Assembly: GCA_964036295.1 (NCBI GenBank) | Contig: OZ038462.1 | Location: 9,055,267 to 9,119,266, forward strand | DNA length: 64,000 bases | Direction: 5' to 3' | Origin: Plumapathes pennacea | Taxonomy: Eukaryota > Cnidaria > Anthozoa > Antipatharia > Myriopathidae | Part shown: positions 21,777 to 35,200 of the stretch, one piece after another | Layout of the letters: every line of letters begins with the position of its first letter | Position numbering within the stretch: the first letter of the stretch is position 1 | The notes under the pieces: generated by a model | What the model was told of the DNA's origin: nothing | Database searches by the model: none | Seen by the model: the letters and a program-made list of their open reading frames with translations, nothing else | Translations under genes and position numbers: made by a program

Positions 21777-23314
21777 TAAACTTTGCAATATAAAAGGCCC
21801 GCTGCTTTTTAAGCGAAATTTATTGCAAAGTCTGCTTAATATTTCACCTATAAATGTATTTCTTAACACACGAGGATCAAATTCCACTTTTCAAGAAACT
21901 ACAATTTCTTCAACATTCCGAACCGTCTGAAGTGAATAATTGCACTGTATTTTCTCTAATTGTAAAACGAAACGAGTAGATGAATGTTTTGTGCAGATTG
22001 CCCTGTGCGTGTGGGTCGAAAACGCATTCGTGAACAAGTTATATATCTTAAATAATTAATTTGCTAATTAGGTTTACTTTCCAACAATCATGTTTCTCTG
22101 CCCAAATCAAACTTAAGATTCCGAAAACATTAACTTCACTCAACAATAACATGACCACTGCAGTTAGAATGAACTCACCGAGAGCGTTTGAGTGGTCACA
22201 CCTTTAGTTTTCATCAGGAGTTGGAAGTGATCACTGCAGTTAGAATGAACTCATTGAGAGTTTATATGGTCACACCTTTAGGATTCGTTTGTTCGTTGGA
22301 TGTTTTCAAGTTTAAGTCAAATTCGCCTTATTTGTGACTCACAGTTTCGTGTTGTGTCAGAGAGAACAACAAATTCATCGCAATCTTCGCCTCAGTTACT
22401 TTTTGGCAAGGAGCACGTGCAGTACCTGCATTTGCGGTTTGGGTAAATATTTCTGTTGTTTAAACTTTTAAAGGCTACGTTCACGAACAAGATGAGTCAG
22501 GTCAGGGCCGAGCTAAGCAAAAGAGGAATTGTTTATTTATTTGAAAAAAAGAAAAAAAATGTGTTGAATTTAAAAACAATAATACTTAAGATATATAAAA
22601 TAACACTGGGGTATTTCAAATGTCCGGTCGACCCAATATTTAGCTTGGCTGTCAATTGATGCGTTCCTTTCTAGAGCTATGTCTGAACTAATTTTAGTGG
22701 GTAAACAAAATACATGCGCTTACTGTTCGACTGTTCAGGAGCAATTTTGGTAAATCTATTTCATAACTGTTTAGTGAACAATGCTATTGAAGGCAATCAT
22801 TAAGTTTTCATTTTAGTAGTTATACCTCCAGGTTTTAATTATTTGCCAGTTTCAGAACGTTTTCAAGATTGAGCCTAATGTCAGTGTTAGAAAATAAAAC
22901 ATATAGTCATGGCTATGTTCACAGAATCCCATTGGAAACGGAGCAAGTACCTACACGTCTTGCAGGTTCGAATAATCACTATAGAAATATGATAATCGAA
23001 GATGAATTCAATCGAGTATTTTCTGGCAAACTAAATAATTGTTTCCTATGGGAAACTTCTACTCTAGAACAGGTCAGTATTCCAGCTTGGAATTGTCTCA
23101 GGTGATTGCGTTGTTTCTTCATTCTCTGTGCTAAAAATATGAAATTCAAGCCGGCTACATTTTAGCAGATGGTATTTATTGGGCCGTTCAGTACATAGAC
23201 CACCGATCCGGAGCGGCTTTGGCCAGAGGCCTATCGGGAACAGTGTAAACAGAAGGCCAGTCTGTAGAGCCTTTTAGTCATTTAGCGTGACCGGAGACTG
23301 AGTTATTCATAAAC

Positions 23315-23365
<51 letters not shown>

Positions 23366-23600
23366 AGGACACAAATTTGTGTCCGCAACAAATGTTTCGC
23401 GCGTGGCAAAACAGGTCAACATTTGGGAAATATGAGCGAGCTCGTAATGTTGCCGGTAGTTTTGCCAGGCCGAAATTGTCATCACTTCTTTGTTTGGTTG
23501 TCTTCTATGTTCACTTTTTTCCTAAGCAACAAGAATTCCGTGTACAGAGCCGACACCCTTTTCTATTTTGCAAAATTCCAGTTCTCCAGTAGCGTGTTTG
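21777..23600. repeat. Fourth copy of the PAN 5' unit, exon absent
   Basis: Starts at TTTTAAACTTTGCAATATAA, equivalent to the position just upstream of the PAN exon in the other copies, and continues through all upstream blocks to about 23290. It then runs into the intron-type block (GACACAAATTTGTGTCC, GGCCGAAATTGTCATCA). The GAGCCTTTTAGTCATTTAGCG stretch near 23260-23290 is a second empty version of the 4.5-kb element target. No PAN coding sequence remains. It includes two CTCAATGAG-type minisatellite units (22140-22270). Confidence 0.6.
23316..23363. repeat. (TG)n microsatellite
   Basis: About 23 uninterrupted TG dinucleotides. The open frames across it encode only Val-Cys repeats and are artefacts. 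Confidence 0.95.
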
Positions 23601-24816
23601 AATAATTTAATGTTAAGTTCGTTAAAACTATTAGGCTTCGTGCACGAACGAAATGCTTCAAAACAGCTCCGCAAAACCGTAAGGTTGGAACTGCATATTT
23701 TTTAAAAAGGCAAAACATGTAGTTAATTTTCAACTGTTTTTTTTTTTAATAAGAATAACACTGTCCGTCACAAACCGCGAAAGTCACATCATCTAACTTG
23801 CACGTCCATTTTGATGAAGAAGCCAATTATGAAACAACACGAGCATATCGCTGGCGTTGAAAACAACAGAAATGCGCAGACGTAACGTGCGATTTCTTGC
23901 GGTTTGCGGGCTGCGGAATAACCTACGCATATAGTTAATATATTTTATGCCTTTAATCCTCTCTGTAAAGGATAAGTGCAGCTTTTGCCTGAGCTCCGTT
24001 TACTGGGCAGAAACAATACACAAAGTAACCACCTTATGGAATATTTTGGCTATGCGCAAAGGCACACAGCCGCTTTAATTAAGCAAATAATATCAGGAGT
24101 AACCTGATACAACCAATTTAGATACAGCAATCTTTGGCCCAGTAAAGGTGAGGGCAACAAACGCCAACATTATCACAAGAAAATAAGCTGTGAATCATGG
24201 ACGGAAGATGGGGAGGAGGTGGGGTTGAGCAAATTGCGTCCGGCCTTGAAGACACCCTGAAAAGAGTGAATGATTGTAAAGACCCACGTGTTATCCCCAG
24301 GTCTCCTCGCCATCGGCCAATCCCCAAAGGAATACATTGTGCAATCTAGCGTTACTATAATAAGGCAGATCTAATTAAAGGCATAAAATTCCTATTTGCG
24401 GGCAAATATTTTCTTTACCAAAGTTCAGTTTTCCAATTTTTTAGTTTAACATTTCCATTTCTGAACACGATGCGAATAAATTAAATATTGCTCGTTTATT
24501 TTGCCAAAGTTCAGTTTTCCAAAAATTATAGTTAATTAACATTTCCAGTGTGTGCCCCGACCAAAGCATTATGGATCTTTCAATATCACTTCTCACTTCC
24601 GCCGTGACAATTTTGTGGGTGTGCCGTGGCATATCGTGGTTGTGTCGTAGCAATTTGTACTTGCCGTAAAGTTTTTGTTTGTGCCATGACACTTGTGGGC
24701 CACCGTAGAAAACTGCTTTTGAGCACCCCCGTATCAATGTTGTAGCTTAAAATTGGAAGAGTTCCAGTAACATTTTGACAGAAAACGTTGGCTAAATAAC
24801 TGATTTGTCAAATTTG

Positions 24817-24849
<33 letters not shown>

Positions 24850-24889
24850 GGGGGGGGGAGGTATCATGTCAACAGTTTTGTCTGCGGTT
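23601..24889. other. Intergenic stretch with small duplications
   Basis: No gene is supported. AAAGTTCAGTTTTCCAA occurs at about 24420 and 24498 as a short direct duplication, and a (GT)n(G)n run lies at 24822-24860. The minus-strand frame at 24441-24737 has no recognisable domain. Confidence 0.45.
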
Positions 24890-25080
24890 GTAGGTTTCTT
24901 TTCGAATATAATTATACTAATGCATGTTTCTCTGTCCACATCAAACTTAAAATGCCGAAAACATGAACTTCATTCAACAACGTACTATTAAGAGCTTTGT
25001 GGTAAATTTCCCTTGTATTTTGTTTGCCAGTTTTAGAACGTTTTCAAGAATGAGTCAAATTCGTCTTTGGCAGTGACATG
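24890..25080. repeat. Fragment of the PAN upstream unit
   Basis: Resembles 6765-6990 and 22080-22160 (the ATGTTTCTCTGTCCACATCA and CCGAAAACAT blocks). It is the most distal fragment of the duplicated unit seen. Confidence 0.5.
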
Positions 25081-26529
25081 TTTCAGCTTTTTTTCAAAGC
25101 CGGAGACTGGCTTTACATGGACATTTACGGCCGCGAAAAACAAAACGACAACAACAATTTTACGGGGCTATTAATAACAGACTTTAGAGTTGAAGCTCAC
25201 TTTTTAATGCACTTCAGGGTCGATGTTCCGTTTTCAAGAACAAGTCTCACTATATCTTACTAGTTTCTTAGCCGACAGCTTTTTATGCACCACAAGCGTT
25301 AAGTCGTCCCAGCGATTTCCTAATAGTTTTCACATTGGCCGAATTAGAACACAAAGGATAGGGAATGGATTTTCGTTAGGACCAAGTTCAAAGTCCCTTC
25401 GGAACTTATATTTCCGAATGGACTTATCCCCTAGGATGTCGTTAACACTCGAGTGGCTCCTCTTATTTGATTCATACACTTATTTTAAAATAACACTAAC
25501 ACATTCCAATAGATCTGATTGACTGTAGTTAAGATCTGAAGGAAGAGAAGGTGCTGGCACGCCTATACGGCAGTGTGCGCACTTGCTGCACTTGCTGTTG
25601 CTCATTTCCTAAAACAGGATCTTCAATTAATAACAAAAAGATCACTCAGATTTCCTGAAGAAGGCCTCAGTGTTAATCACAGTAAACAACAACGTAAAAC
25701 TTGATTAAACATCTATTCTAACTCTTCCAATTGTCAACAAAAGAACTCCAATGCACTAATATATTTGCTTCCAAACTACGGGAAGATATTCCAATTTCCA
25801 GCTATAACAACAACAACAACAACAACAACAACAGCAGAAAACGCGCATCCGTTTGTCTGCTATGTCTCACTGGTTATTTGTCCAAAGCACAACTACAATG
25901 CTTTGTTATTACTTTTTGATATTTCTGCAGCACGGACAAAGCGGGGTCTGAGTTCCAGTCGGAGTAGAGCATTACGGGTAGCCGAGTGGTTTATAAGGTC
26001 GAGTATAGCACGTGTTGAGTCATTCTAGGTTGACTCCAACACTCCACGCAATTTTTTTTTTAATTTAATTAATTAATTGTAATTTTTGTTCCTTTACACG
26101 CGTATACTATATATGCAGGAAAATAGAAACGATCAGCATGTCGTTTTCCAGAAGAATTGTAAGGAGTGCTTGATGATTGCAGTGTGAGATGTCAACTGTG
26201 AAATGTGTAACAAATGTCAGATCGATATATTCACCGAGTAGCATTGTAAAGTCCCCGGAGGAACGTGGTACTGCACGGTTCGGGGAATACGTTTCCACTT
26301 TTTCCACAGGGTTTTTATGGTTTTTTGTATCCCGCAGTGACCACTAGCTTAGTTATGTGGAGTTTGTAAAAAAGGTAACTGTATCCAGACTCTGCCTTAT
26401 TGAAATAAGTGACTATTCGCTGAATTCCCAGCGTCTGGAGCCATACCAAACCCGGCAAAATAAACCTGATGGGATTATATTTTGTCCACTGTGTAGTGGA
26501 GCTGAAATACGAGGTTTAGTGAACTGAAC
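25081..26529. other. Intergenic stretch
   Basis: No supported gene. It contains a (CAA)n tract at 25807-25833, a possible tRNA-like A-box (TAGCCGAGTGGTT) near 25980 without a good B-box, and an ATTAA-repeat tract near 26063. Confidence 0.4.
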
Positions 26530-26942
26530 CCGGGGGAGGGGGGGGGGGGGGGTACTCAATAGGAATTTGGGAAGGGGTGTTCCGCTGACTTTATAAAACC
26601 CTGACTCTATTCAAGACACAAAAATGGAAATTTTGCTACCCTGTCTAAGACAAAGTGCTCTAATTTGATACCCTGTTCAAGACTAAGTTTAGATAAGTTA
26701 GCCTGCGTTGCACGCGTTTCCACTGGAACATATGAAGAAATCACGCGAAAATGACGAGAGCAAAAATGTGGTTGAGGGGGGAGGGGAAGAGGAGAAAATC
26801 TTCAGAAAATAACCCTGTTTAAGACACGAAAATGTAAAATTTGATACCCCGTTTAAGACAGAAGACCCTGAAAATGATACCCTATCGGGCGGAACATACC
26901 TATATAGGAAATATATGGGAGCACCCCCCCCCCCCCCCCGGG
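26530..26942. mobile_element. hAT-like MITE with G/C-run termini
   Basis: A 413-bp segment with termini CCGGGGGAGGGG and CCCCCCGGG. It is flanked by perfect 8-bp direct repeats AACTGAAC (26522-26529 and 26943-26950). Eight-bp duplications are characteristic of hAT elements. Interior motifs (AAGACA and GATACCC) repeat in both halves. It is non-coding. Confidence 0.7.
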
Positions 26943-27616
26943 AACTGAACAAACCCGCGTAAACCCGAAAAACTTAAATTCTTCTCAACGACAAAAATTA
27001 GCCATAAAGATTTTTGACCTACAAAACGAAAATCTAAGTACAAAGCTACCCTTGGTACCAGAGCCGGTTATTTTTCTCTCTCTGGTACCCAGGGTAAATA
27101 AATCCTATCAGGTCTATAAAACGAAGACCCCCGGTCCTACAAAGAATTTCGTTTTCGTATTATGTTTGAGCAAACGGTGTCAGATCGCGTGTCTTGAATT
27201 GTTTTTGCGCATTCTCACGAACCTCTTGGTCTTGAAACTTGCCTATGAAATATGACCCCTCATCCGGGGAGGCTCCGCCCGAAAGGGGTCCCCTTTCAAG
27301 GCCTCAGGTATAAAAAAATGTATACAAAAACGAAGATTTGTGATATTTTTTAAAAGGCTGGCAAAAAGAAGGTCGTATTGACATTTTGATAGGGATTCTA
27401 AAACTCGTCCCTCGATGGAGACCTTCGCAAAGGTCGCGTTGCCGAGTCAGCTGGTGGTTTTTCTTGTACGTCTTTCTGTTCAAACGCATAAAAAGGGGCC
27501 ATTATTTTAATTCCACGCTAAACTTGGAAGCCGACTCCAGTTGATCAAGCAACACTCCCACCCCACCCCTGGAAATGTCATCATCCTCAGCCCATTCCCG
27601 ACAGCGCAGCTTCCTC

Positions 27617-27624
27617 TGACGTCA
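27617..27624. promoter_or_regulatory. CRE-like site upstream of myosin VI
   Basis: Palindrome TGACGTCA, the consensus for CREB/ATF factors, 113 bp upstream of the myosin VI start codon. Position suits a proximal promoter; function is inferred from the motif alone. Confidence 0.4.
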
Positions 27625-27736
27625 CACCAAACTCCATGTGAGGCGAAGAGGCACCGGCAAAACAAGGAGCAACGCGGAACGTTTCTGTTGATCTTGTGTT
27701 TGTCTAAAGCTACCGCGAAAACGGTGGATAAACGCA

Positions 27737-28005
27737 ATGAATAAGGAAAGACCCGTCTGGGTCCCTGATAACGAACATGGGTTTCGTTTGGGGAAGATCG
27801 TTGACATCGGATCAGATTCGATCACAGTGGAGCTGGTCGGTTCCAAAGCACAGGTGAGCTCTTTCGGTTTCTTTTCTGTTCTTTCTGTGAAATAATTTGA
27901 GCATATTAAACTATATCCTTTTTTTTATCTCACAGACTGTTACAGCTCCGTATGACCGCGTCTGTCCTTCAGAGAAAGATAACGAAAAAGACGTTGAAGA
28001 TAATT
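27737..28005 (+). CDS. MYO6: Myosin VI exons 1-2: N-terminal SH3-like part
   Basis: Residues 1-62. The chosen ATG gives [16 protein letters not shown], matching the xPVWxP...GF start of class VI myosins. The segment ends KDVEDNC across the junction to exon 3. Intron 2 (28006-30363) is 2.4 kb and holds repeat fragments only. Confidence 0.9.
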
Positions 28006-31000
28006 GTGAGTATAAAATGGTTTGTCGTGCATGGTTTGCAATTATTTATTGATTTCAGAATATTAAGCCATTTTATATAGCGGCATTTCTTTGCAGATAC
28101 GATACCGCTTGCATATAACATCTGCTCTTTCATACACAAAACATACAGGGATGGAATTGGTGACTTTGCTGAATTTTTACATATTTATACAACCTTCGAT
28201 GGAAGGCTTATATTGGACAGACTTGAGATGTTTCTCGTAAATTTTGATATAGTGCCTCATAGGTTTGTTTTCTATGTTTTGGAAACAGTTGTGTTTCGAA
28301 ATATAATTGCATACAGCTAATTTGAATGTCGAAGCTAACGAAACCAACACACTTCATAGCTTCAATTTGATAAGATGATATTATAACTAATTTATGGAAA
28401 TGCGACTCTCAAAAGTGTGTAATGGCAATAAAATTCTAAAGCGATCGTCGTATCTCGTGCCGTCAATGCTGTTCCAGAATTCCGACATGCTCTCTGAAGT
28501 TATTTATTTTGTACTTGATGCATATAATCTATATCTCAAGTCTTGTTTGTACAATAGTATAAGTCTACATTTACAGGCCCACAAATGCTCAAAAACATGC
28601 CTGCAGGTCTTAGAAAAATGCCAGTTTTATTTGCTTGGGCGAAGTGTATCTTTCACAGATGAATAGTTTTTTCCCACGGATTTGAATAGGGTCGTGTTGA
28701 TGCATTGTGTTGCTGTCATGGTTCGAAAATTGGAGCCAATTGTGTATTCTAATAGAGAAACGACACTATAATGGGTAGAAGTTGACCTTAAAATGCACTT
28801 CACAATTTAGTTCAAGGAGTGAGGTATCATGTAATTAAAGTAAATATGCATATTAACCCTTTCATTCCCAAAAGTGGTCGCAACTTCAACTTTTACCTTC
28901 AGTTTCTCACAAGCTTTTATTTGAGCAGTGTATTAAAAGCCAATTTTACTGCATGATACAATTTCTAATAAGAAACTGAAAGAAAATAATCTTTGAAACT
29001 TCTAAATAATAGTCTTTAAACTTTAGGCTCTGTTTGCACTTGTCAAATTTAACAGGTTCGGATATGTACAGTACAACTCCACTATATGGAACTTGGTTAT
29101 CTCAAACACTCTGCGATCTCTAAGAAAATCTGATTTCACTTGGAAAGTAACTTGCTAGAAATTTCCCTCAGTAGAACTCTGCTATCTTGATCCCCCGCTA
29201 TCTCAACTTATTTCTCGCTTCCCTTGAGAGTTTAAAATAGTATAGTACAGTAAATGATGTTTCCCAAAATTTTACAATTATCCATTCTAATATATGTGAC
29301 TGGGTCCTTCTACATGTATGTTCTAATATTACTGGCTGTGTGCCAATATCTCATATTTAATCCTCTTTTTTTTTCCTTGCTCAATTTGATCAAGACTGTG
29401 TAACCGCTATTTTGTAAGAAGTGGTATTTACCCCAACTATCAGTTGATGCAACTAAAGAGGCAAGAGTTTGTTACCTTCTCATGAATTGAACTGATTTCC
29501 TTTGTGACTTTGATGGAGATGAGCTGACACTTGTTTTGAATGATTTGTTGATTAATTTTCTGAGCTTGTGCATAAATATTATAATTCGATAGTAAAAGTG
29601 AATAATTTGCAGTTATGAAGCAACAAAATGGAAAAATATCTCAGCCTCAATGGAAATCAAACAGGGTGACCTTTGCAATAATTATTACCAGTCTGATGCT
29701 TAAACCACTGAGCTATGAAGCCTACAGTCAATTGGCAAAAACTTATTGTCTGGACAATTTCAAATTTATGTGCCTCTCCTGGTTTATTTAACAATTTTTT
29801 GCCAAAGTGTAGGTGAATAGCAGTGGCTATTTATTGAGTCGCTTCGGCAAGGTAAATAGCCACCGCTGTTCACCGACACTGAGGAGAATAATATTGTTTT
29901 AGTATATATAACAACTTTAATAGCCAACCTCCCATTTTCCATTTTTTTCAACAAACTATGGACTAAAAGTTGATTACTGATTATGTGTGCGAGACTGATT
30001 TGCAACTGAAAACAACAGATAATTTTAAAGGAATTTGTGTAACTGTGCCTGAGACATTTCTTCCAAACAGAGTTTTAAATTTTTCTTGCTTTTGACAGCA
30101 TTCTGCAAAACATTAAATGTTTCACCTTAAATGAAAACATTCAGTTTTTTCATGCAGGCTCATAGAAAACAAACACAAAACCCTTTGTGCCAACGAATTA
30201 GTACCAAAATAAAACAAAAGCTCACCAGTGAACACTGCTAAACATATATACTGTATGAACTGCAGATGGAGAGTGGCGATGAAAGTGATCACAACTTCAT
30301 AAGCCGCCTCTCCCAAGTATTTGTGTGCATGTGTGATAGACTGGTTTTGTATTTCTGTTTCAGGTGCGTTGATGTTTTTGAATGAAGGAACCTTACTGAA
30401 TAACCTCAGGATACGATATAAAAAAGACAAAATATATGTGAGTAGAAATACCCTTTCCTATTTCTGTGGCTGTGTTTAATCACAACACAGTACCAAACCG
30501 CTTAATATTCTCAGAAAGCTCTCTGATAATTGGCTGCAACTAATATTGACGACTACAAAATCAGATTGCTTAAGTCAAGTTTTAACTCGATGAAAATGGT
30601 CTCTGTCAGGTAACTTCCAGTGTCAGCTGTCTTCTGAACAAGTTATCAAAAACCAAGTTCTCCTTACATATTGTATATCTCTGCTGAGAGATTGAAAAGA
30701 GAAAATGGAAGTTGATCCACTCTGGGGAGTGAAGGGGTTAAGTAAAAAAATTTTTCACAGGTCTGTACTTAGAAATCAATACATAATTATCTTAAACTAT
30801 TCTTTGTTTCCAGACCTATGTAGCCAACATCTTGTTGGCAGTGAACCCATACTGTGATGTAAAGAATCTGTACAGCAAGGAAACCATCAAGAAATATCAC
30901 GGCAAGTCCTTGGGAGTCTTGCCACCCCATGTGTTTGCCATCGGTAAGTCAAGATGATCTGTTTTAGACCAGAGTATACAGTATAGCCCTGCACTTCTCT

Positions 31001-32191
31001 AAATAATACACTTACTTGTGCTTGCTTGACAAGTTTACTGGTGTGAACTAGTCATTGGGAACTGTGTCAGTGTAGTATAAAGACTTATGGTTCACAAACC
31101 AACTTGAGGTTGATGTGCAAAATATGAACAATGCAGAAGTAATAATATTGAGTTACAGTAGCTGATGTTTCAAGTGTTAGCCCTTCTTGTCCATGTCAAC
31201 TTAGGGGGAGGGGGGAAAGGTGTAAGGGGGGTCTCACATAATTATATAAAAGGGGATGCTTGGTATACCTCTTAGGGGTCAAAATCATGGGTTTTTGGTA
31301 CTGTTTTGGTACAGCACCCTGCTGAACATCAAACGCTCTGACATTTTTATGTGACGTGGTACCGTTTAGGGGTTTGGGTGTCAGTTGAATGAAATTCTTT
31401 TGTTTGAAAACAGTTAGGGTTAACATGCTTCGTGATATTATCTTTATAGCAATTAAAGGCATCAAAACTTTAAATTCTTGGTATGCTTTTACTGGCACCT
31501 TTTAGGGGTGAAAATAAGCTCAAGCCACACTCGTTTTAGTAACCTCTTAGGGGTCAAAACGAAAATTCCCAACGAGTATCCTCATCATTTTTATGTGGGA
31601 GTGACATATATATTACATGAATTTAAAAACTTTGTCAATTTCTGAAAATCTAAGCATTTATTAAATAGAATAATGCAGTTTAGCCATGAACGCTTCTTGG
31701 TTCAATAAATTTGAGTCAAAGTTCTGCTGGAGGCTCTAACACTTTATAATCTATGCACAAGTGATGCTATTTTGCTGTTTCAGCTGACAAGGCCTATCGT
31801 GACATGAGGGCTCTAAAGCAAAGCCAATCAATTATTGTGAGCGGTAAGTGGGGTGTTTTGGACCTCATAGACACCAGGGCTTGTGATGATTGGTTGCTTA
31901 CTTATTGTACTATATATTAAGTTAGTTATCACACAAACAAAATGTAGTATTCTGCAATAACTCAGAGATTGATTCTTTGCAATATTATATTATTTTGTCC
32001 TGTTGCTGTATAAGATAGATTTCCACTTCCAATATCCAAGAGATGTATCTTTGAGTGACATTACATGTATGTGGGTGATGTCTAACTAGTTAGCTTAAGT
32101 CCAGTTTTTAACTTTTAATTTATAGATTTTATCAACACGGCCACATCAGCTTTATTGCTGCAGTTGCCTAACACCGTGTATAAATAAATGA

Positions 32192-32239
<48 letters not shown>

Positions 32240-32240
32240 C

Positions 32241-32282
<42 letters not shown>

Positions 32283-35200
32283 ATTATTATGTCATTGTCT
32301 TTTCCTGCAGGTGAAAGTGGTGCAGGGAAAACAGAATCAACTAAATACATCTTGAGGTAAAGTACATTTCCAATGCATTCAATGTTTTTTTACTTTAATG
32401 GTCCCTCTTTCCTCTGGACTCATTGAAAATTTGAAGATGCAGACACCTCTGGTCGTAAAGAGGTTGAATGTTTATTACTTTCTTTATGTCAATAATGTTT
32501 GTTTGTTTGTTTGTTTGTTTGTTTGTTTGCAGATATTTGACTGAGTCATGGGGTTCTGGGCATCAAGGCGATATTGAGCAGAGAATTGTAGAAGGTGTGA
32601 GCATTCATTTCTTAACATCTGTTCACACTGAGCAGCTAGAATTACTGTAATATTGACCCAGGTTAAATGCAAGCCTAGTGTGAACAGTCCCAGAGTAATT
32701 GATTTAGATGATTGTTTTGACGCACCATTTATATGATCTTGGTACCGATTTCAGTGCCAGTCTTGGATTGGCCCCATTTTAGTGATTCTGGTGTGAACAG
32801 GCCCTACAACTCTGTGTACACGACTCTGTAATATGTACAGTGCATCCATTTTACCTATTGTAGTTCTCCAGTTCATCCTTTACTTTCTCAGTTTTCTAGT
32901 AATACACTACATATATGTTTTATTCTTTCGGTCAAATATTATTATGAGCACATAGAGCGGTTTTCGGATGACTGTCAAAAGTAATTGTGTGATTGCTTTG
33001 GTTTTGCGTTTGCTTCGCTTTCGGATTGGTCCACACGAGTTTGTCAGCATGCTCAGCCAATCAGAGCCAAAACCAAAACCAAAACCAAACACTTCTCACG
33101 CAAGCGATGGCGTGTACTCGCACTGCTGATTGGAAAGTAAAACCAAATGCAAATTACTTTGGCTTCTGATTGGCTGAACTGTTTTCTCTCAGTCTCTGTG
33201 ATTGGCCTGTGTGATTACTTTGGTTTTGGTTTTCGACAGTCATCCGAAAACGGCTCTAATCTTGGGAGCAAGTCAAAATTTGATTCACAGCTCATGGCTG
33301 TCCTAGTTTCTGAACTATTTTTATAAACCTTGACACATTTTACTGGCCATTCTGAAATCATGCCTAAAAGATATGTATTTTACGCAGTGAAATTTGTGAG
33401 CTTTTTATTTATAGTGAGGTTCTGTTTCTCTCACAGCAAATCCTCTTTTGGAGTCATTTGGAAATGCAAAGACGCTAAGAAATATCAACAGCAGTCGGTT
33501 TGGTAAATATGTTGAGGTGCACTTCAATGAGAAGGTGAGTTGATTTTAAGCCGGTGGTTGACTTTTTGAGCTATCAAAAGCCAGGTTCTTCATACATTAC
33601 TGTACTTTATGATATACTGTGTCTCTGGTGAAAAGCAGGTGAGAAAAGGTGTTCAGGTGGCTGAGTGAATAGCACGCCGGTCTTTCACCAATGTGGCCGG
33701 GTTTCAATCCCAGCCTGGGAAACTGATCCCAGCACCGTAGTGAGAAGGGTATCTCTCCTGTCTGAATTAATACCGTCCTTGGGTCTGAAACCTTCACTAA
33801 CTCAATCACGAGCTTGGACGAGTAATTTTCAATTTTCAACTTCTTTGAGTGAGCGCCTCGAAAACAACGGCTCCTTTAGGAGCCACCAAGTTCAATAAAA
33901 GTCAATGACAACTTCACTTCGACAACCAGACTGATTTCGCTCACGCACATCGATTACAGCACACGTGCAAATCACATCGCGAATAAATCAAACGGTCTTT
34001 CTTGCTTTCAATTCTTAAAAAAGAAAAGAGAACGGAAAAAAATGCATAGCAAAAAGTGTGGTCGGTAAGTGGTCGGTAAAAGTTTTTGAGTGGTCGGTAT
34101 GTGGTCAGTAAAGTCAATCGCGTGGTCGGTACGTGGTCGGTAAATCGTATACCGACCACTTAACGACAGTTCAACTTGTTCACAATTACCCTAACCCAAT
34201 ATAGAGGGGTTGCATGGCGGCCATGTTGGATGGTAGGATCAATGAAAAATATTTGCACAATAATAGATTACATTTCCCAGAGTTTTTACATTCTATTGTT
34301 CCTACCATCCAACATGGCCGCCGTGCAAACCCTCTATACAGGGCTCTTAAAAGACTTTACATACTTCTCGAAAAGAGAAGGGGAATTTTCCGGTGTTGTG
34401 ATCTGACTTGAGCTCATATAACAATGGAGATGGGTGTCAATTGGAACAAAAGTCTTGTTCCTATCCTCCCATCACCATGCGTGACAAACTCATTAACCCT
34501 TTCACTCCCAAGCTCAAAGTACAAATTCTCCCAACCATAGAATAAGAAAATGTATGAGTGATGAAAAGAGACTCTATTTTTTAATCAGCTGTCATTTGAG
34601 CAAGGTATCAAATGCCAAATTCTCCTAACTTTATTATATATCTCTGGTGGGAGAATGAAAGGAGAAAATTGAAGTTGAGCATTCTTGGCAGTGAAAGGAT
34701 TAAACTAAACTGAAGGACAAATTTGAAGTTGATAATTTTGGAGTAAACGGATTGACGTTTTTGCTCTTTTTTGTCCGCACAGGTCGTCGTTGTTGGAGGA
34801 TTCATATCTCATTATCTCCTGGAAAAGTCGAGGATCTGCATGCAAAGCCCAGGAGAACGAAACTATCACGTGTTCTACAGACTCTGCGCTGGCGCACCAA
34901 AGGAAGTCAAGTACAAACTGGGCATTACAAGAGCCCAGGATTTCCTGGTGAGTTCACAGAAGTACTGTGAAATCCCAAAAACAACCTCTGGGCTAAGATT
35001 TTTTGGGAGCAACTACAGATACCCCGCACCTACCGTCACAGGTTTCGGAACGCTTTGTACAGAACGAGGAAAAAAGATAAAAGGTCTCATTGATATTAAA
35101 ATAAGGTGCGGGGTATTCTGTAATTTAGCTATTTTTTGTTCAATTAGAGACTTTTCTTTGAGCGTTGCTAAACAGCGAAATAAGTAAAAAGGAACGTAAA

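Noticed and set aside
23303-23605. Open frames beginning with Val-Cys or Thr-His repeats
   Set aside because: They run through a (TG)n microsatellite; no domain follows.
28000-30363. Additional myosin VI exon in the long second intron
   Set aside because: Exons 2 and 3 join in phase to give KDVEDNCALMFLNE, collinear with other class VI myosins. No residues are missing.
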